64,000 nt of DNA from Bicyclus anynana (taxonomy: Eukaryota; Arthropoda; Insecta; Lepidoptera; Nymphalidae). Shown in pieces: positions 47,273 to 57,748 of this stretch (within the stretch, counting starts at the first letter, position 1; the number at the start of each line of letters is the position of its first letter). The position numbers were made by a program, and so were the translations under genes. The notes under the pieces were generated by a model. It had not been told where the DNA came from and did no database searches. It saw only the letters and a program-made list of their open reading frames with translations. The DNA is taken from contig NC_069084.1 of the NCBI RefSeq assembly GCF_947172395.1, positions 7,627,107-7,691,106 of the forward strand. The letters are read 5' to 3'.

Positions 47273-47342
47273 ATGCTCTCCTAGTCTACAATACAAGGCC
47301 CTCCATTGTAGAATCCCATACGCATGGAAATTTAACTAATAG
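47273..47342 (+). CDS. Exon 2 of the predicted secreted protein
   Basis: Seen: acceptor ctattgtttgttcgcag and consensus donor AG|GTAAGT enclose 70 bp. Joined to the phase-1 end of the 16143-16210 exon, it reads D-ALLVYNTRPSIVESHTHG-NLTN plus two bases (phase 2) with no stop. It holds one N-glycosylation sequon (N-L-T, about residues 37-39) and no cysteine. In its own frame it is too short for an ORF search to report. The preceding intron would be about 31 kb and is full of SINEs, Helitrons and a segmental duplication, so a missed exon in between is possible. No known domain is recognised. Confidence 0.55.
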
Positions 47343-48254
47343 GTAAGTTCATTTTCAACCTTAAGGTCCATACACTAAAGATGCTTTTACATTGTTAAAG
47401 CTTAGAATATCCCTCGTCCATTCACACACATTTAGAAAGGTTAGATTTTCAGTCTTAAGTTCATGGCTTTAAAGGTGTTTTTCATTTGCAATTATATTCA
47501 GGCCGCAAAATGTCACCGAATTTAACAAAAGAAGTACTATCCTCGTCCAAACAAATTTGCATTTTATTTAAATACGATAAAGTTGTTTTTCCATTGCCGC
47601 GTATAATAGTTTCGATATAATAATGACTGTGTTACAGAATAGAGGTTGCATGTAAAGGAATTTGCTGGATTTTTTTAATGAAATGTTTGCTTTCATATCC
47701 CTGGGTACATTATTATTGAAGTATGCTACTATCTAGTTATTTTAACCCAGTTTTATGTAAACAATGTATTTTTTTATTATTATATTATAAACAAGACTTG
47801 AGGTAAATAAAGCATTAAAAGCATCATTGTTGGCTGTAATAAATATTACGGTACATTCACATTACAAACAAATAAAAACTTCATTAAATGAAAGAACTTT
47901 ATTTATTTAATACTAGCAACGACTTTAAGTACGCACAAGTTACACTTTAAATTATTATCACAAAATTTAAAAATTCATTCACAAATAAATCTCGTAACGA
48001 ACTCCGCGTCGCAATATTATGTGAAAGAAGAAGAAGATTCACAAATTCATTCACAACCTTTCCTCTTTTTGAGACAAAGGAGGGGAAATCATAGGGGTCC
48101 AATTTGAAAAACATGGCTAATTTCATTAAAAAGTACATGATCATTTGATTGATAATATAATTTTAGCATCGCACAGCAAGACACCGGGTCGATTTCCATT
48201 TCTATGTTATTGACATCCCCAGTACTCGTATATGAAGAGATTTGCTTCTTCGTT
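47343..48254 (+). other. First part of predicted intron 2
   Basis: Begins with the donor GTAAGT after exon 47273-47342. AT-rich; nothing else until the LINE end at 48255. Confidence 0.4.
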
Positions 48255-48425
48255 TCTTATTCGCATGGCAGGGTATGGAACTCTCTCCTGAAGTCAGTGT
48301 ATCCTAAGCCTTACAACCTGGGCATCTGTAAGAAGAGATTGAATAGGCATCTTCTAAGCAAGCGCGTACCACCTTAGGCCACATCAACACTTACCATCAG
48401 GTGAGATCATGGTCAAGCCCGAACT
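48255..48425 (+). mobile_element. LINE (CR1-like) C-terminus and 3' tail shared with SINE A
   Basis: The frame SYSHGRVWNSLLKSVYPKPY, NLGICKKRLNRHLLSKRVPP, stop (48375-48377) is the end of a reverse transcriptase of the CR1/Jockey-like type (..WNSL..YNL..FK..). The 3' end then reads aacacttaccatcaggtgag and atcatggtcaagccc, which matches the tail of SINE family A. It supplies a likely partner element for that SINE. Confidence 0.65.
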
Positions 48426-48427
48426 TA

Positions 48428-48714
48428 TCCTATGCTACTAAATATTATAAACGCGAAAGTTTGTATGGATGTTAGGATGTATGTTTGTTTGGATGTTTGT
48501 TACTCTTTAACGCGGTTACTACTGAAGCGATTAGACTAAAATTTAAAATGGAAATAGATTTTACTCTGGATTAACACATATTGAGATATAGGTATTGAGA
48601 TATACTATAGCCTGGATTAACACATAGGCTTCTTTTTATCCCGGAAAAATCCATGATTCCCGAGGGATTTGTGAAAAACTAAATTCCGCGAGAGAGGTCG
48701 CGGGCATCCGCTAG
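48428..48714 (+). mobile_element. Non-autonomous Helitron
   Basis: TCCTATGCTACTAAATATTA start to gaggtcgcgggcatccgCTAG end. The block ggattaacacat is doubled with gagatatag in between. It directly follows the LINE/SINE A tail at 48255-48425. Confidence 0.68.
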
Positions 48715-49337
48715 TTCAATATAAAAAAAATATATATTTTCACCTGAGTTTCAATTCAATTCGTTCTTACTTCTTGAATAACAAAATATCTCTAACAGAA
48801 TCGATATTACATCAATTGATGTAATCGATAAACAATAAATTCTGTTGGACCTTTGACAACGAACATATACGAGCTCGACTTCACAACTGGCGAGCATGGC
48901 TTAAGGTTCACGCCACATTTTAATAAAACCCATCCATCAGATCAGAACTACTATAAATTGTTCTACTACTACGCAGAAAGTTCAAAGGATTCGAGGTCAA
49001 ATTATGCATTTTTACGGCATTGTAGAAATCCGCAGCATAGTCAATTTATTTACCTTAAATTTTACCTTCACTGCCTATTATCGGTATGTGCAGTCTAAAT
49101 GAAAACTTAAAAGTCGGCGTTAAGTGAGTTAAAACACTGCGAAATTGTATTTAAATTTAGTTTTTGAGTTAGCTTTAATAGACAGATTTTAGTTTTAAAA
49201 AAAATAATAATGTTTTTGAATATTCCTTTAACTCTATTGATTTACATATGTTTAACAGGCGCAGGAATACATAATGTATACGTTCTTAGGGACCATAGTG
49301 CTCTAGTAGGCCATCTGCTTGTTTTGTGCACTATTAC

Positions 49338-49530
49338 CAAAAAACCGGCCAAGTGCGTGTCGGGCTTTAAATGTAAGGGAGGTCTTACTCTAAAAAATTT
49401 TTTTTTCAAGATTTTATTACGAAAATAACTCATGCTAATTTACAGCTTTCTAGTAGTAATAGTCAATCGCGGACAGACGGACATGGTGAAACTGTAAGGG
49501 TTTCTTGTGGACTACGGAACCCTAAAAATT
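49338..49530 (+). repeat. Interspersed repeat, AAGTGCGTGTCGGG..CTACGGAACCCTAAAA type
   Basis: Begins accggccaagtgcgtgtcgg and ends ggactacggaaccctaaaaa, with gcggacagacggacatggtg inside. These phrases are familiar from a repeat common in Lepidoptera and other insects. Non-coding; the short ORFs on both strands here are incidental. Confidence 0.55.
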
Positions 49531-50280
49531 AAATTAAAAACAGGGCCAAAGGGATTTAGTTCATAGATAACTACAATAAAATGTGCCGCTGGCTCAATCC
49601 TGCAGACGATACGATAGTACGAGTAGGTACATAAGCCGATTGGAAAAACTTGCAAACTCCACTCCGTCGGTTAATAGGATTTACTCTACAAAGATGTGAT
49701 TCCTCTCAAATACTTGTTTTCCTAACGTAAATACTGATGGTTTCTTTTCAAATCCGATTCCTACGGTTGAAAGACGTTTGTACCCTTTTACGTATCTATG
49801 TTCTTCTGTAGCATACGAGTATAAAGATTACCTTTTGCTTTGCTTTTAATTAATTACTTAATACTGCAGTTTAGAACAGTTTTTTTTCTGGTTTGGATTT
49901 TCAAAAAAACAAAACTGTTTATAATAAAATAAAAGCTTTTATGTTTATGAAAGTTTACACAAAATACGTCAATACTAAAATTATTTGTCTTTCGGTTTTT
50001 TATAGTTAATCTTCAAGATTATTTTTTACTGGCAGGCAGTATTTGGTCTAGAGTTTCCACCATGAAATCATGCATAATGTCCGAATAAATGGTCACTTTT
50101 AATTAAAATTACCTCGAATTCTGAAAATTGTGCTTTGAAATACCAGTCGGAAGCTTAAAAACAAGTGTCAAAATACTTGTTGTTTTACCCATTCGATCTA
50201 TGAATATACAAGTCAAAGGTATCGTGATCTCCTACGAAGGAGAACAGCAAAGACTTTCTATAACAGGGCATTGTTAGATA

Positions 50281-50374
50281 TACATTCTCGTTGTTACGGA
50301 TACATTCTTATTGCTACGGATACATTCTCGTTGTTACGGATACATACTCGTTGTTACGGATACACTCCCGTTAT
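50281..50374 (+). repeat. Minisatellite, 20-bp unit
   Basis: tacattctcgttgttacgga repeats about 4.7 times with period 20. It lies in the predicted intron, about 170 bp before micro-exon 50543. Confidence 0.85.
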
Positions 50375-50542
50375 AAGTGATGTACATCTACTGTCCTTGC
50401 AACAACTCGTTAAAAAGAACATTATTGTATTAGCTACTACTTAACTAGATATTATATTGTATCTAGTTTGGTAGTTTATGTAAGAATTTCATTGCAGCAA
50501 GCTGTAACTGTAAGATTTAAATATTTATTATTTTTTTTACAG

Positions 50543-50574
50543 ATTCCTAAATATGGGCAGCTCACTGTTTACAG
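50543..50574 (+). CDS. Micro-exon 3 (32 bp) of the predicted secreted protein
   Basis: Seen: a pyrimidine run and acceptor (ttattttttttacag), 32 bp, then a perfect donor CAG|GTAAGT at 50575. Continuing from the phase-2 end of 47273-47342 it reads R-FLNMGSSLFT plus one base (phase 1), open throughout. Three exons with strong sites and matching phases support each other more than any one alone. The product so far is 51 residues. What follows is uncertain: 51975-52064 is the best in-phase continuation. Confidence 0.5.
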
Positions 50575-51007
50575 GTAAGTTTTTTATCTTACTTACAGGT
50601 TGTTTTAAAAGAAACTTCATTGAAACTTTAACTAACATGAAAGTTGTATAAAATATAGATAATATTAAATGCAATAAATATTATGGTTACTGTGCTGAAA
50701 CTAAATTAACAAAATTATCACAAATTTTATTAATATGATATTAATTAATTGTAATAATGGTAATTGGTAGCTCTGATTAACTATCTCTAACGAGACTGGC
50801 TGACTGACATTTATAATTGCCCAGCTGATAGGTACTACATAGAAATAATAGCAGTACTACCTTAGGTGTCATAAAAATGATAGGATTATTGGGAATTTAT
50901 ATTTCAAGTGGAGATGGAGAACTTTATATTGACTTTTCTTTGAAGATAGAACGTTCAGGGTTTCCAAAAAAAACACAGAAAAAAATGGAGGTATCTGCCA
51001 GTAAATG

Positions 51008-51607
51008 TATTATATGCCAGTAAAGGTATTATAATAGTCCAGGATCCGTAGAACATTTTGTACAACTGATTACTATCAAGTTAATTTGTCGAAAGTAGCT
51101 TCACCTCGATGAAACGATCAACCTATTTTGATTTACGAAAATTCTTAATTCTGGTAGCTAACAGAGTTACCAGAAAATAAAAATTTCTGAGCGTCAGAAC
51201 GAGATAATGTACCACGCAATTAGTATGACATTGTAGCTGTTAAGTTGTAAAACTATTATTTGAGCAACAGTATAAGAAACACAATGTTCTACAAATGGCG
51301 TGGTACATTTTTATTTTTTATTCTTTACAAGTTAACCCTTGATTACAATCTCACCTGATGGTAAGTGATGATGCAATCTAAGATGGAAGCGGGCTAATTT
51401 GTTAGGAGTAGGATTAAAATTCACACCCCTATCGGTTTCTACACGACATCGTACCGGAACGCTAAATTGCTTGGCGATACGTCTTTGTCGGTACATTAAG
51501 AATTTTTCTTAAATAAAAAAGTTGACCATCTCATCGAGATGAAGCTACTACCTTGATAGTAATCAGTTGTAAAAAAATGTTTTACGGATCCCTGACTATA
51601 ATACTGG
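51008..51607. mobile_element. Long-TIR foldback element (about 600 bp) with SINE insertion
   Basis: The left arm (51008-51150: ggatccgtagaacattttgt, gattactatcaagttaattt, tagcttcacctcgatg) is the inverse of the right arm (51498-51607: catctcatcgagatgaagct, ttgatagtaatcagttgt, tttacggatccctgac). Arms are about 110-115 bp. A nested inverted pair AATGTACCACGC / GCGTGGTACATT (51208-51219, 51298-51309) lies inside. Confidence 0.7.
51310..51497 (-). mobile_element. SINE family A fragment inserted in a long-TIR element
   Basis: T-rich tail, tgattacaatctcacctgat, body, and cgatacgtctttgtcggtac, then an abrupt stop; the head is missing. It lies between the arms of the inverted repeat 51008-51607. Confidence 0.8.
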
Positions 51608-51778
51608 GTAGTGCGCAAAAACAAATTTCATTTCGAAAATGCAAACGTGCAACCAGCATACAATTCACCTGGAGTGCAAACTGGTTGGCGTGCTTTTTCA
51701 CCCCGAAAATTTAATATTCAATTCGTAAGATGCATTCCCCGTATAGAAGAAGACTGGTATCTCCACATTTTCCTACAG

Positions 51779-51804
51779 TGCCACTTTCTTATAATAAACA
51801 AAAG
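51779..51804 (+). CDS. Alternative candidate micro-exon
   Basis: Seen: acceptor ctccacattttcctacag, 26 bp, donor AAAG|GTAAAG. After the phase-1 end of 50543-50574 it reads VPLSYNKQK and ends in phase 0. A possible terminal exon in that phase starts after the acceptor at 54421-54429 and runs FKYTAFQQFIGVKLNVPELLL to a stop at 54493-54495. Both pieces are short and the sites moderate, so this may be chance. Confidence 0.15.
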
Positions 51805-51974
51805 GTAAAGAATTTTTCATTTCACTTCGAGGCTTTGAGAAATAAAATTGAAAAGCAAATCATCGTTAGCTTTCTTCTATATTGGCTTTTCTTTCGTTAT
51901 GTAAATTAAAAAATTTAGGAAAAGAATATTTTCCTTGTTTCCTTGGAAGGAAAATTTTCATTATAATTTTCTAG

Positions 51975-52064
51975 ATGCCTTTTTGCTAAAGGAATATAAA
52001 TTGACTTTTTTAGATAATAATAATAAAATAATCAAAGTCATGAATAATATTTGCAAGTTGAAAA
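51975..52064 (+). CDS. Candidate exon 4 of the predicted secreted protein
   Basis: Seen: acceptor attataattttctag and donor AAAA|GTAAGT (52065) enclose 90 bp. Joined to the phase-1 end of 50543-50574 it reads D-AFLLKEYKLTFLDNNNKIIK and on to ..NNICKLK with no stop, ending again in phase 1. The other two frames are closed. Composition is AT-rich and a 30-codon open frame can occur by chance, so this is weaker than exons 1-3. A 26-bp competitor at 51779-51804 (VPLSYNKQK, ends phase 0) would shift this exon into a stop, so both cannot be used in series. Confidence 0.3.
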
Positions 52065-52794
52065 GTAAGTATCGATTTTAATTTAATTTATTATTATTAT
52101 AAATTGAAGATTTAGTATAGAGTTTTTGAGTAAATAATTATTATGTACATTAAAAACTCATTTAGTGTTTGTAGCATAAACCTACTTAAATGTTCCTCTA
52201 GAGCAAATACCCGGTTTTCACGACATGTGAATATAATATGATTAGAAATAATATTAGTCAAACGTAGTAAAAACATGCAAAATATCGAGTTACATTCATT
52301 TTTGACTATATTCCAGCCGACAAAGTGTTTGAAATAAATAAAAAAAATTATCATACAAAAATATTTTACTTACCTAGGCTTTTTCTTATTATTTAATTTT
52401 TGTGTTTTAAAGGGTTAATAATAATTAACAAAAGAATTTAAAATGGGTAAACTGCCTTGGTTATGCTCTGATATCGATGTTTTGACATTTAAAAAAAACG
52501 TAACTACGATTTATTTCGAGTTATAAAGACAAAGACAGTAGATAAGCCAAATAAGTTTCAAAGTTAGGCACTAAACACAACACTTTACAAAAGCCGGCTG
52601 TTTAAACTGGGCTTTAAGAGGTCGATGTTTTCTTTGCCCCGACTTCAGTAGATTCTTTTAGTGAAGTAATAAAACAATTTTAGGGAAGTATCTACTACTT
52701 TCAAACTTGTTTTTGTCATCAAGCAGCATTGCTATATGCTATTGTCAAATTAAAGTTACAAATTAAAAGGTATTCCTATAATTGTACGAGTCGC
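52065..52794. other. Unassigned stretch
   Basis: Starts with the donor after candidate exon 51975-52064. An 80-codon minus frame (52354-52112) has no recognisable domain. Confidence 0.4.
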
Positions 52795-53056
52795 AAAGCT
52801 ACGAGAATAGTGGCAATGGGCGGGGCACATAGTTCAAAGAGCCGATGGTCGTCGAAGTCCTAAGGTGCTGGAAAGACTCCAAACCAAAAAACAGCGTGCT
52901 GGTCGACTGAAGAGAAACGTGGACCGACGATATCAAGCGAGTTACATAGGGAGCCGCTGGATACTGACGGCTGAAGACTGTGGTGTTGGGAAGTCCTTAA
53001 TTGAGGCCTATGTCCAGCAGTAGACGTCCGTTAACTGGTAAGGATGATGATGATCG
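52795..53056 (+). mobile_element. RTE-clade LINE, diverged 3' end
   Basis: gtggcaatgggcggggcaca, aagtcctaaggtgctggaaa, then an insertion of altered sequence, cgatatcaagcgagttacat, and the tail ggcctatgtccagcagtaga ..ggatgatgatgatc. More diverged than the other copies. Confidence 0.65.
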
Positions 53057-53121
53057 AATTTATCATTCCTGTGTACCTATAACAACATCAGGTACAATAC
53101 AATGACGCGTATCGTATCCTG

Positions 53122-53460
53122 ATGAAGTTGCCGCAGTACTGCAGCGCGTCGGGCATGTTCGCAATGGCCAGAGTACTTCGATTGCGAATCGCAAATTTCT
53201 GGTACCGTTTGCGATCCTCGAACAATGAGATTTTCACCACGCTGGCTGAGTGTCTGGATTGCTCAATCTACAGGCATTGGCTTTCAGTGCACCAGGAGCC
53301 TAATAGAAAGTAGCAGAACATACGAGTATGTATAGATACGGATACCTATACTAGTAAGATATTGAAATTAGTGTAATGTTAATTTTAATTACTATTTTTG
53401 TATTATTATGTTTGTTTTACACTGGGTTTTTACTTTTAAATAAAATATTATTATTAATAT
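53122..53460 (+). mobile_element. LINE C-terminal fragment with 3'UTR
   Basis: The frame MKLPQYCSASGMFAMARVLR, ..ANFWYRLRSSNNEIF, TTLAECLDCSIYRHWLSVHQ, stop resembles the end of a lepidopteran LINE polyprotein (zinc-knuckle region side ..YC..S.MF..ARV..). The 3'UTR ends in AATAAA-like sequence and (ATT)n. Dead copy; clade uncertain. Confidence 0.55.
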
Positions 53461-53945
53461 TATAACTAAAATATACTTACCTATAGGTAAAGCTACGACT
53501 ACATGATAGTATTGAAACTTAGGGATAGTGTTAAACTTATACATCGTTAAGATCAGGGATCAAACGAACTTAGTTACGACTCTCAGGAGATATAGGTAGG
53601 TTAAGCTCATTCAAATTTAGTAGCTGCTCCTAAATATGAATAGGTTTAGTTTGGTTTAGTTCACTTGCGGTACAATATACATAATACAGAACTCATAAAT
53701 ACAACAGGGACCACGTTTTAAATTGCTACTTCAATTGAATTGAATTTCGTCTTGCAAATAAGTTAAGAAAGTGAGCCAGTTCATATCTATTCATATTATA
53801 AAACAAAGTCGCCCACCGAAAGAACTAGAACTCAACTCAACTAAACTCAAAGACTAAAGAATTATTTTCAGGCGGTTTTCACAGTGTCTTAAGATAAACG
53901 GTCGGTTTGAATGTGATTATGAATAAGCCACATGATGGTATATAT

Positions 53946-54090
53946 TTTTTTATTTTATTCTTTACAACCTAGCCCTTGACTATCGTACGTCTTTGCCGGT
54001 AGGGTGGTGACTAGCCACGGCCGAAGCCTCCCACCAGCCAGACCTGGACCAATTAAGAAAACCTCGATCGACCCAGCCGAGGATCGAATG
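53946..54090 (-). mobile_element. SINE family A, internally deleted
   Basis: The tail (ctagcccttgac) jumps directly to tcgtacgtctttgccggtag, then the body continues to agccgaggatcgaa at the B box. The head beyond the B box is replaced by a Helitron end. Confidence 0.7.
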
Positions 54091-54099
54091 AATCGTACA

Positions 54100-54320
54100 T
54101 CGATTTCCTCGCGGATGATGTCGCGGTCATCAGCTAGTTATAGAAATACCTACCTAGTGAAATTTAGTTTTTCACAAATCCACAAAAAAGTATGTGTTTA
54201 TCCAGAGAAAATCTATTTCTATTCCAAATTTCAGCCAAATCACTTCAATAGCCGCAACGTAAAGGAATAACAAACACACACTAACACAGAAACTTTCGCC
54301 TTTATAATATTAGTGTGATG
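54100..54320 (-). mobile_element. Helitron ends
   Basis: A plus-strand end (tcgcggtcatcagctag, 54121-54138) meets a minus-strand copy (gaaatttagtttttcacaaa to cgcctttataatattagtgt, 54159-54318). Confidence 0.5.
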
Positions 54321-54522
54321 TGATTAGTGTGATTTTACTATAAATATTACAACCATTAAAATGCGAAGCGTAGTTTCATACACACATATATAATATTTCC
54401 CACGTCCCAGTGTGCTAATGGTTTTGCAGTTTAAATACACCGCGTTCCAACAATTTATTGGTGTTAAACTTAACGTCCCGGAATTGTTACTCTAACCATT
54501 TATACGGGCTACTCAATAATTT

Positions 54523-54605
54523 GACGGCCTCCGTAGCGCAGTGGTATGCGCGGTGGACTTACAAGACGGACGGTCCTGGGTTCGATCCCCGGATGGGCCG
54601 GTTTG
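54523..54605 (+). mobile_element. SINE family A, tRNA-like head only
   Basis: gacggcctccgtagcgcagt with A box, then gggttcgatccccggatggg (B box); ends soon after. Not a functional tRNA: no matching acceptor stem is seen. Confidence 0.75.
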
Positions 54606-54821
54606 TTTTTCTCTTTTCAGTTCATTACGCTTAAGCAATCGGGTTTTTTGATTTTATAATGAAAATTTTTTACCGACCACATTCCTAAGCACGCTTCAGA
54701 CTTGACGGTAAATTGGATAGTGTATGACTGGCGTTATGTGTGCTTAAAAGTAGGTACCAACATGTTTCAGTCCAAAGCGATGAATCGTTGCAGTTCCAAA
54801 GTTTTATCTTATTTCGCCACT

Positions 54822-55158
54822 AGCCGACGCCAGCGACTTCGTCCGCGTGAAACTCGATGTAAACTTTCAACTACCCCTATCCTACCCCTACCCTACCCCT
54901 AGCCTACCCCTACCTACCCCTACCATACTTTTCTGGTTGATTTTTTACACCTTGTGTCCGAAAAACCCAAATACCTTACGGAACCCTATTTATTTCCAAA
55001 ATAAAATTTAGCCTATGTTACTTGTGGATAATGTAGCTTTCGAATAGTGAAAGAATTTTTAAAATCGGTCCAGTAGTTTTCGAGCCTATTCATTACAATG
55101 AAACAAACGAACAAACATACAAACAAAGTTTTCCTCTTTATAATATTAGTATAGATAA
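54822..55158 (-). mobile_element. Non-autonomous Helitron with internal CCCCTA repeats
   Basis: actagccgacgccagcgact (3' end reversed), a run of cctaccccta units at 54871-54925, tagtgaaagaatttttaaaa, and attagtatagata at the other end. About 337 bp, complete. Confidence 0.7.
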
Positions 55159-55371
55159 CATTTGTTATAACGTAATACTATAAAGAAGACTGATTGTGTT
55201 TAATATTTGGTACGTTTGACTAATAAATCAGCGGTTTACTGATCTGTTTGCTGCTTGATGGTGTAATATCTCGCACATATAGCATGCACGTTATAGCCGC
55301 TTTGGGTTGGGCTTACAGATTTAATGTGCAGCATTTGTTGAATAGACTAACGTCTACTAACATTTGTTCGT

Positions 55372-55681
55372 CTTCGTTATCAACCTATATTCGGCTCACT
55401 ACTGAGCTCGAGTCTTCTCTCAGAATGAGAGGGGTTAGGCCAATAGCTTACCACGCTGGTCCAATGCGGATTGGCAGACTTCACACACGCAGAGAATTAA
55501 GAGAATTCTCTGGTATGCAGGTTTCCTCACGATGTTTTCCTTCACCGTTTGAGACACGTGATATTTATTTTTTTAAAATGCACACAAATTAAAAGTTGGA
55601 AGTGCATGCCCCGGACCGGATTCGAACTCACACCCTCCGGAATCGGAGACAGAGGTCATATCCACTGGGCTATCACGGTTC
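55372..55681 (-). mobile_element. SINE family B, full length
   Basis: Complete from cgttatcaacctatattcgg to ctgggctatcacggttctgg, with the B box (GAGTTCGAATCC on minus) intact. Confidence 0.88.
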
Positions 55682-55765
55682 TGGGCTATTATTGACATTA
55701 CTTTTCTAAAATTCATGTGCACAATGCATATTAAAATTCTTTTGGAAAACTTTGTATAATAAATC

Positions 55766-55846
55766 AAATAAAATTTATTTATTTTAACTTCTGTACAACC
55801 ACTTTTGAAAAGTCAAGTCTATCTGTGACGAGAGATTAATGGTAGG
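55766..55846 (+). repeat. Interspersed repeat, same type as 5695, diverged
   Basis: aaataaaatttatttatttt, acttctgtacaaccactttt, gaaaagtcaagtctatctg. Confidence 0.4.
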
Positions 55847-55985
55847 CGTCCACTTATCCGCATCGTACGTATCGGACGCATCGCATCAAACGAATCGTAT
55901 TATTTGTATTGAAAGTCACACAAATGCGTTCAATGATCCTCATCGTACGGATCGAATGTATCATAAAAATCGCCAACTGGGAACT
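55841..55985 (+). repeat. Possible MITE with TCGTACG / ATCGCATC core
   Basis: taggcgtccacttatccgca, tcgtacgtatcggacgcatc, gatcctcatcgtacggatcg. It looks like a lepidopteran MITE starting GTAGGCGTCCACTTATC, but the far end is not clear. Confidence 0.35.
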
Positions 55986-56420
55986 TTCATCGAAAATGCT
56001 GATCTCTTGAGGATATCTGCTAGACTGCGCATTTCCTTACATACCTAGTATGTTTTCATAGTTAACACCGATTTAATATGCTATATATTATTATGGTGCT
56101 ATATATAGTATTTAGATTTATCTAAATCAGTATTAGTAATCTTGGCTTACGTTCAGCATAAATTTCCGATTAAGCCACCGGCTTCGATCGGATTAGATAG
56201 TAAATTACGAACATTCAAACCTATAGGCACATATTGCAATGGTTTCTGTAATGTAATTAGAGATCTAGTAGTAATAAACTGTTTGAATTAGAAACTGTAC
56301 CAATTAAATCTTTTAACGTAATAATCGGTGAACATACATAAAAAAAAATTCCGACGAATTTTGTGGCATTGTTTCTTAACTACTAAACTTATTGTATATA
56401 TTTTTTTTTAATTATTAAAT

Positions 56421-56583
56421 TAAAGGTTTTCATACAACATCGTATCGGAACGCTAAATCGCTTGGCGGTACGTCTATGCCGGTAGGGTGGTAATTGGCCA
56501 CGGCTAAAGCCTCCCACCAGCCAGACCTGGATTAATTAAGAAAACTTCAATCGGCCTAGCCGGGGATCGAACCCAAGACCTCC
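56421..56583 (-). mobile_element. SINE family A, head-side part
   Basis: From catacaacatcgtatcggaa to gggatcgaacccaagacctc (B box). Tail and the A-box end are missing. Confidence 0.75.
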
Positions 56584-56942
56584 AGGATATTTGAATCACT
56601 GACGTGATAGAAATGGTTTTTACTTTGTCGGCATGTACACTGTCGTGATGTAACCATGTCTTAATCATATCCTACGATGACGTATCATATTATGTGTGAC
56701 TATGGTAGATAATAAGCACTTTTTAAAAGTTAAGTTAGTTAGTAATTTTTGAAAAAAAGATTAATTCGAGGTTTAGATGGCAGTTGGTCATTTAAAAAAA
56801 AATGCACATATTACATTGATTACTATTTACAATTTGACAGTTCTACGAGTATTTTTTGTGCAGAAAAAAGTAGAACTATGAATTTTTGTCATTTATAAGA
56901 ATAGCTTTTGTCACCATTGCTGATTTTGCTTTCATGTTTTAG

Positions 56943-57188
56943 TTCAACCAATATATTAAACGACATTGTTGTTATAAAGAAAGCCTATTTATTCAATTCC
57001 TATTTAATTAATTTATATACATTATTAGTGTCTCTGGTAAATAAATTTTTAATACAAAGTCCCAAATATGTACTTACAGAGGTTGAATATTTTTATGTAA
57101 TGGTCTCATTAATTGAAAAATCATCGAAGTCAGTGAAGTGCTCCTTTAATAATGAAAATGTTCATAAAACAATATTTATAATATCCAG
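56943..57188 (+). CDS. Candidate internal exon, unassigned
   Basis: Seen: an excellent acceptor (gattttgctttcatgttttag) opens an 82-codon open stretch starting S-TNILNDIVVIKKAYLFNSYL and including ..VSLIEKSSKSVKCSFNNENV. It can end at a weak donor CAG|GTCGAT (57189). The open frame runs on to 57264. There is no ATG at its start; the reading only makes sense as an internal exon. The phase (2 in, 2 out) does not follow directly from the exons at 50543 or 51975, so another exon would be needed. In DNA this AT-rich about one frame this long is expected by chance in 64 kb. Confidence 0.18.
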
Positions 57189-57662
57189 GTCGATGCTTTT
57201 GGTGGCCCGCTTGCATTCACAAGTTCGTTTATTTAAATTAAATAAAAGGAAATGTAAAATATGAGAGCATGATTAATTTTAATTAAATCTAAAAATATTT
57301 ATTCTGTTATACTGGACTGAGAGACTGAGAGAACCAGACTTACCTCATTTAATGAAGACTAAAAGTTTTTCATGGTTCTACTAAAAGTACGGAAGCCAAT
57401 TAAAATAAAATATATATATATACATATATATATGGAGTTTATAGATTGTGTGTGGTGGCATTCAATTATAAATAAAACATATTTATTTTACAGCATAAAA
57501 TCATGAAATCATGCACGAGTAAAAGCAACAGACTGGTTTTTTTGTTGTATAACCTTACCTCTTAACCTTATTACCACGTCTTCTTCTCGGACCAAGGCTC
57601 TTGGAACCCTCGTAACTTTAAGTTTAAGTTTTCGACCAATTATTATCACCATTAACTAATAT

Positions 57663-57748
57663 TATTATTACCTGACGTTTCGAAAGTACTTGTAAACTAA
57701 GTTTAATTGAAATAAATGAACTTTGATTTTGACTTTGACTTTTGACAA
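57663..57748 (-). repeat. Interspersed repeat, same type as 5695
   Basis: ttacctgacgtttcgaaagt, acttgtaaactaagtttaat, aaatgaactttgattttgac. Confidence 0.5.

Noticed and set aside
57493..57560. Terminal exon after tttattttacag reading HKIMKSCTSKSNRLVFLLYN
   Set aside because: Opens in phase 0, which does not fit the main candidate exons; short and unsupported.
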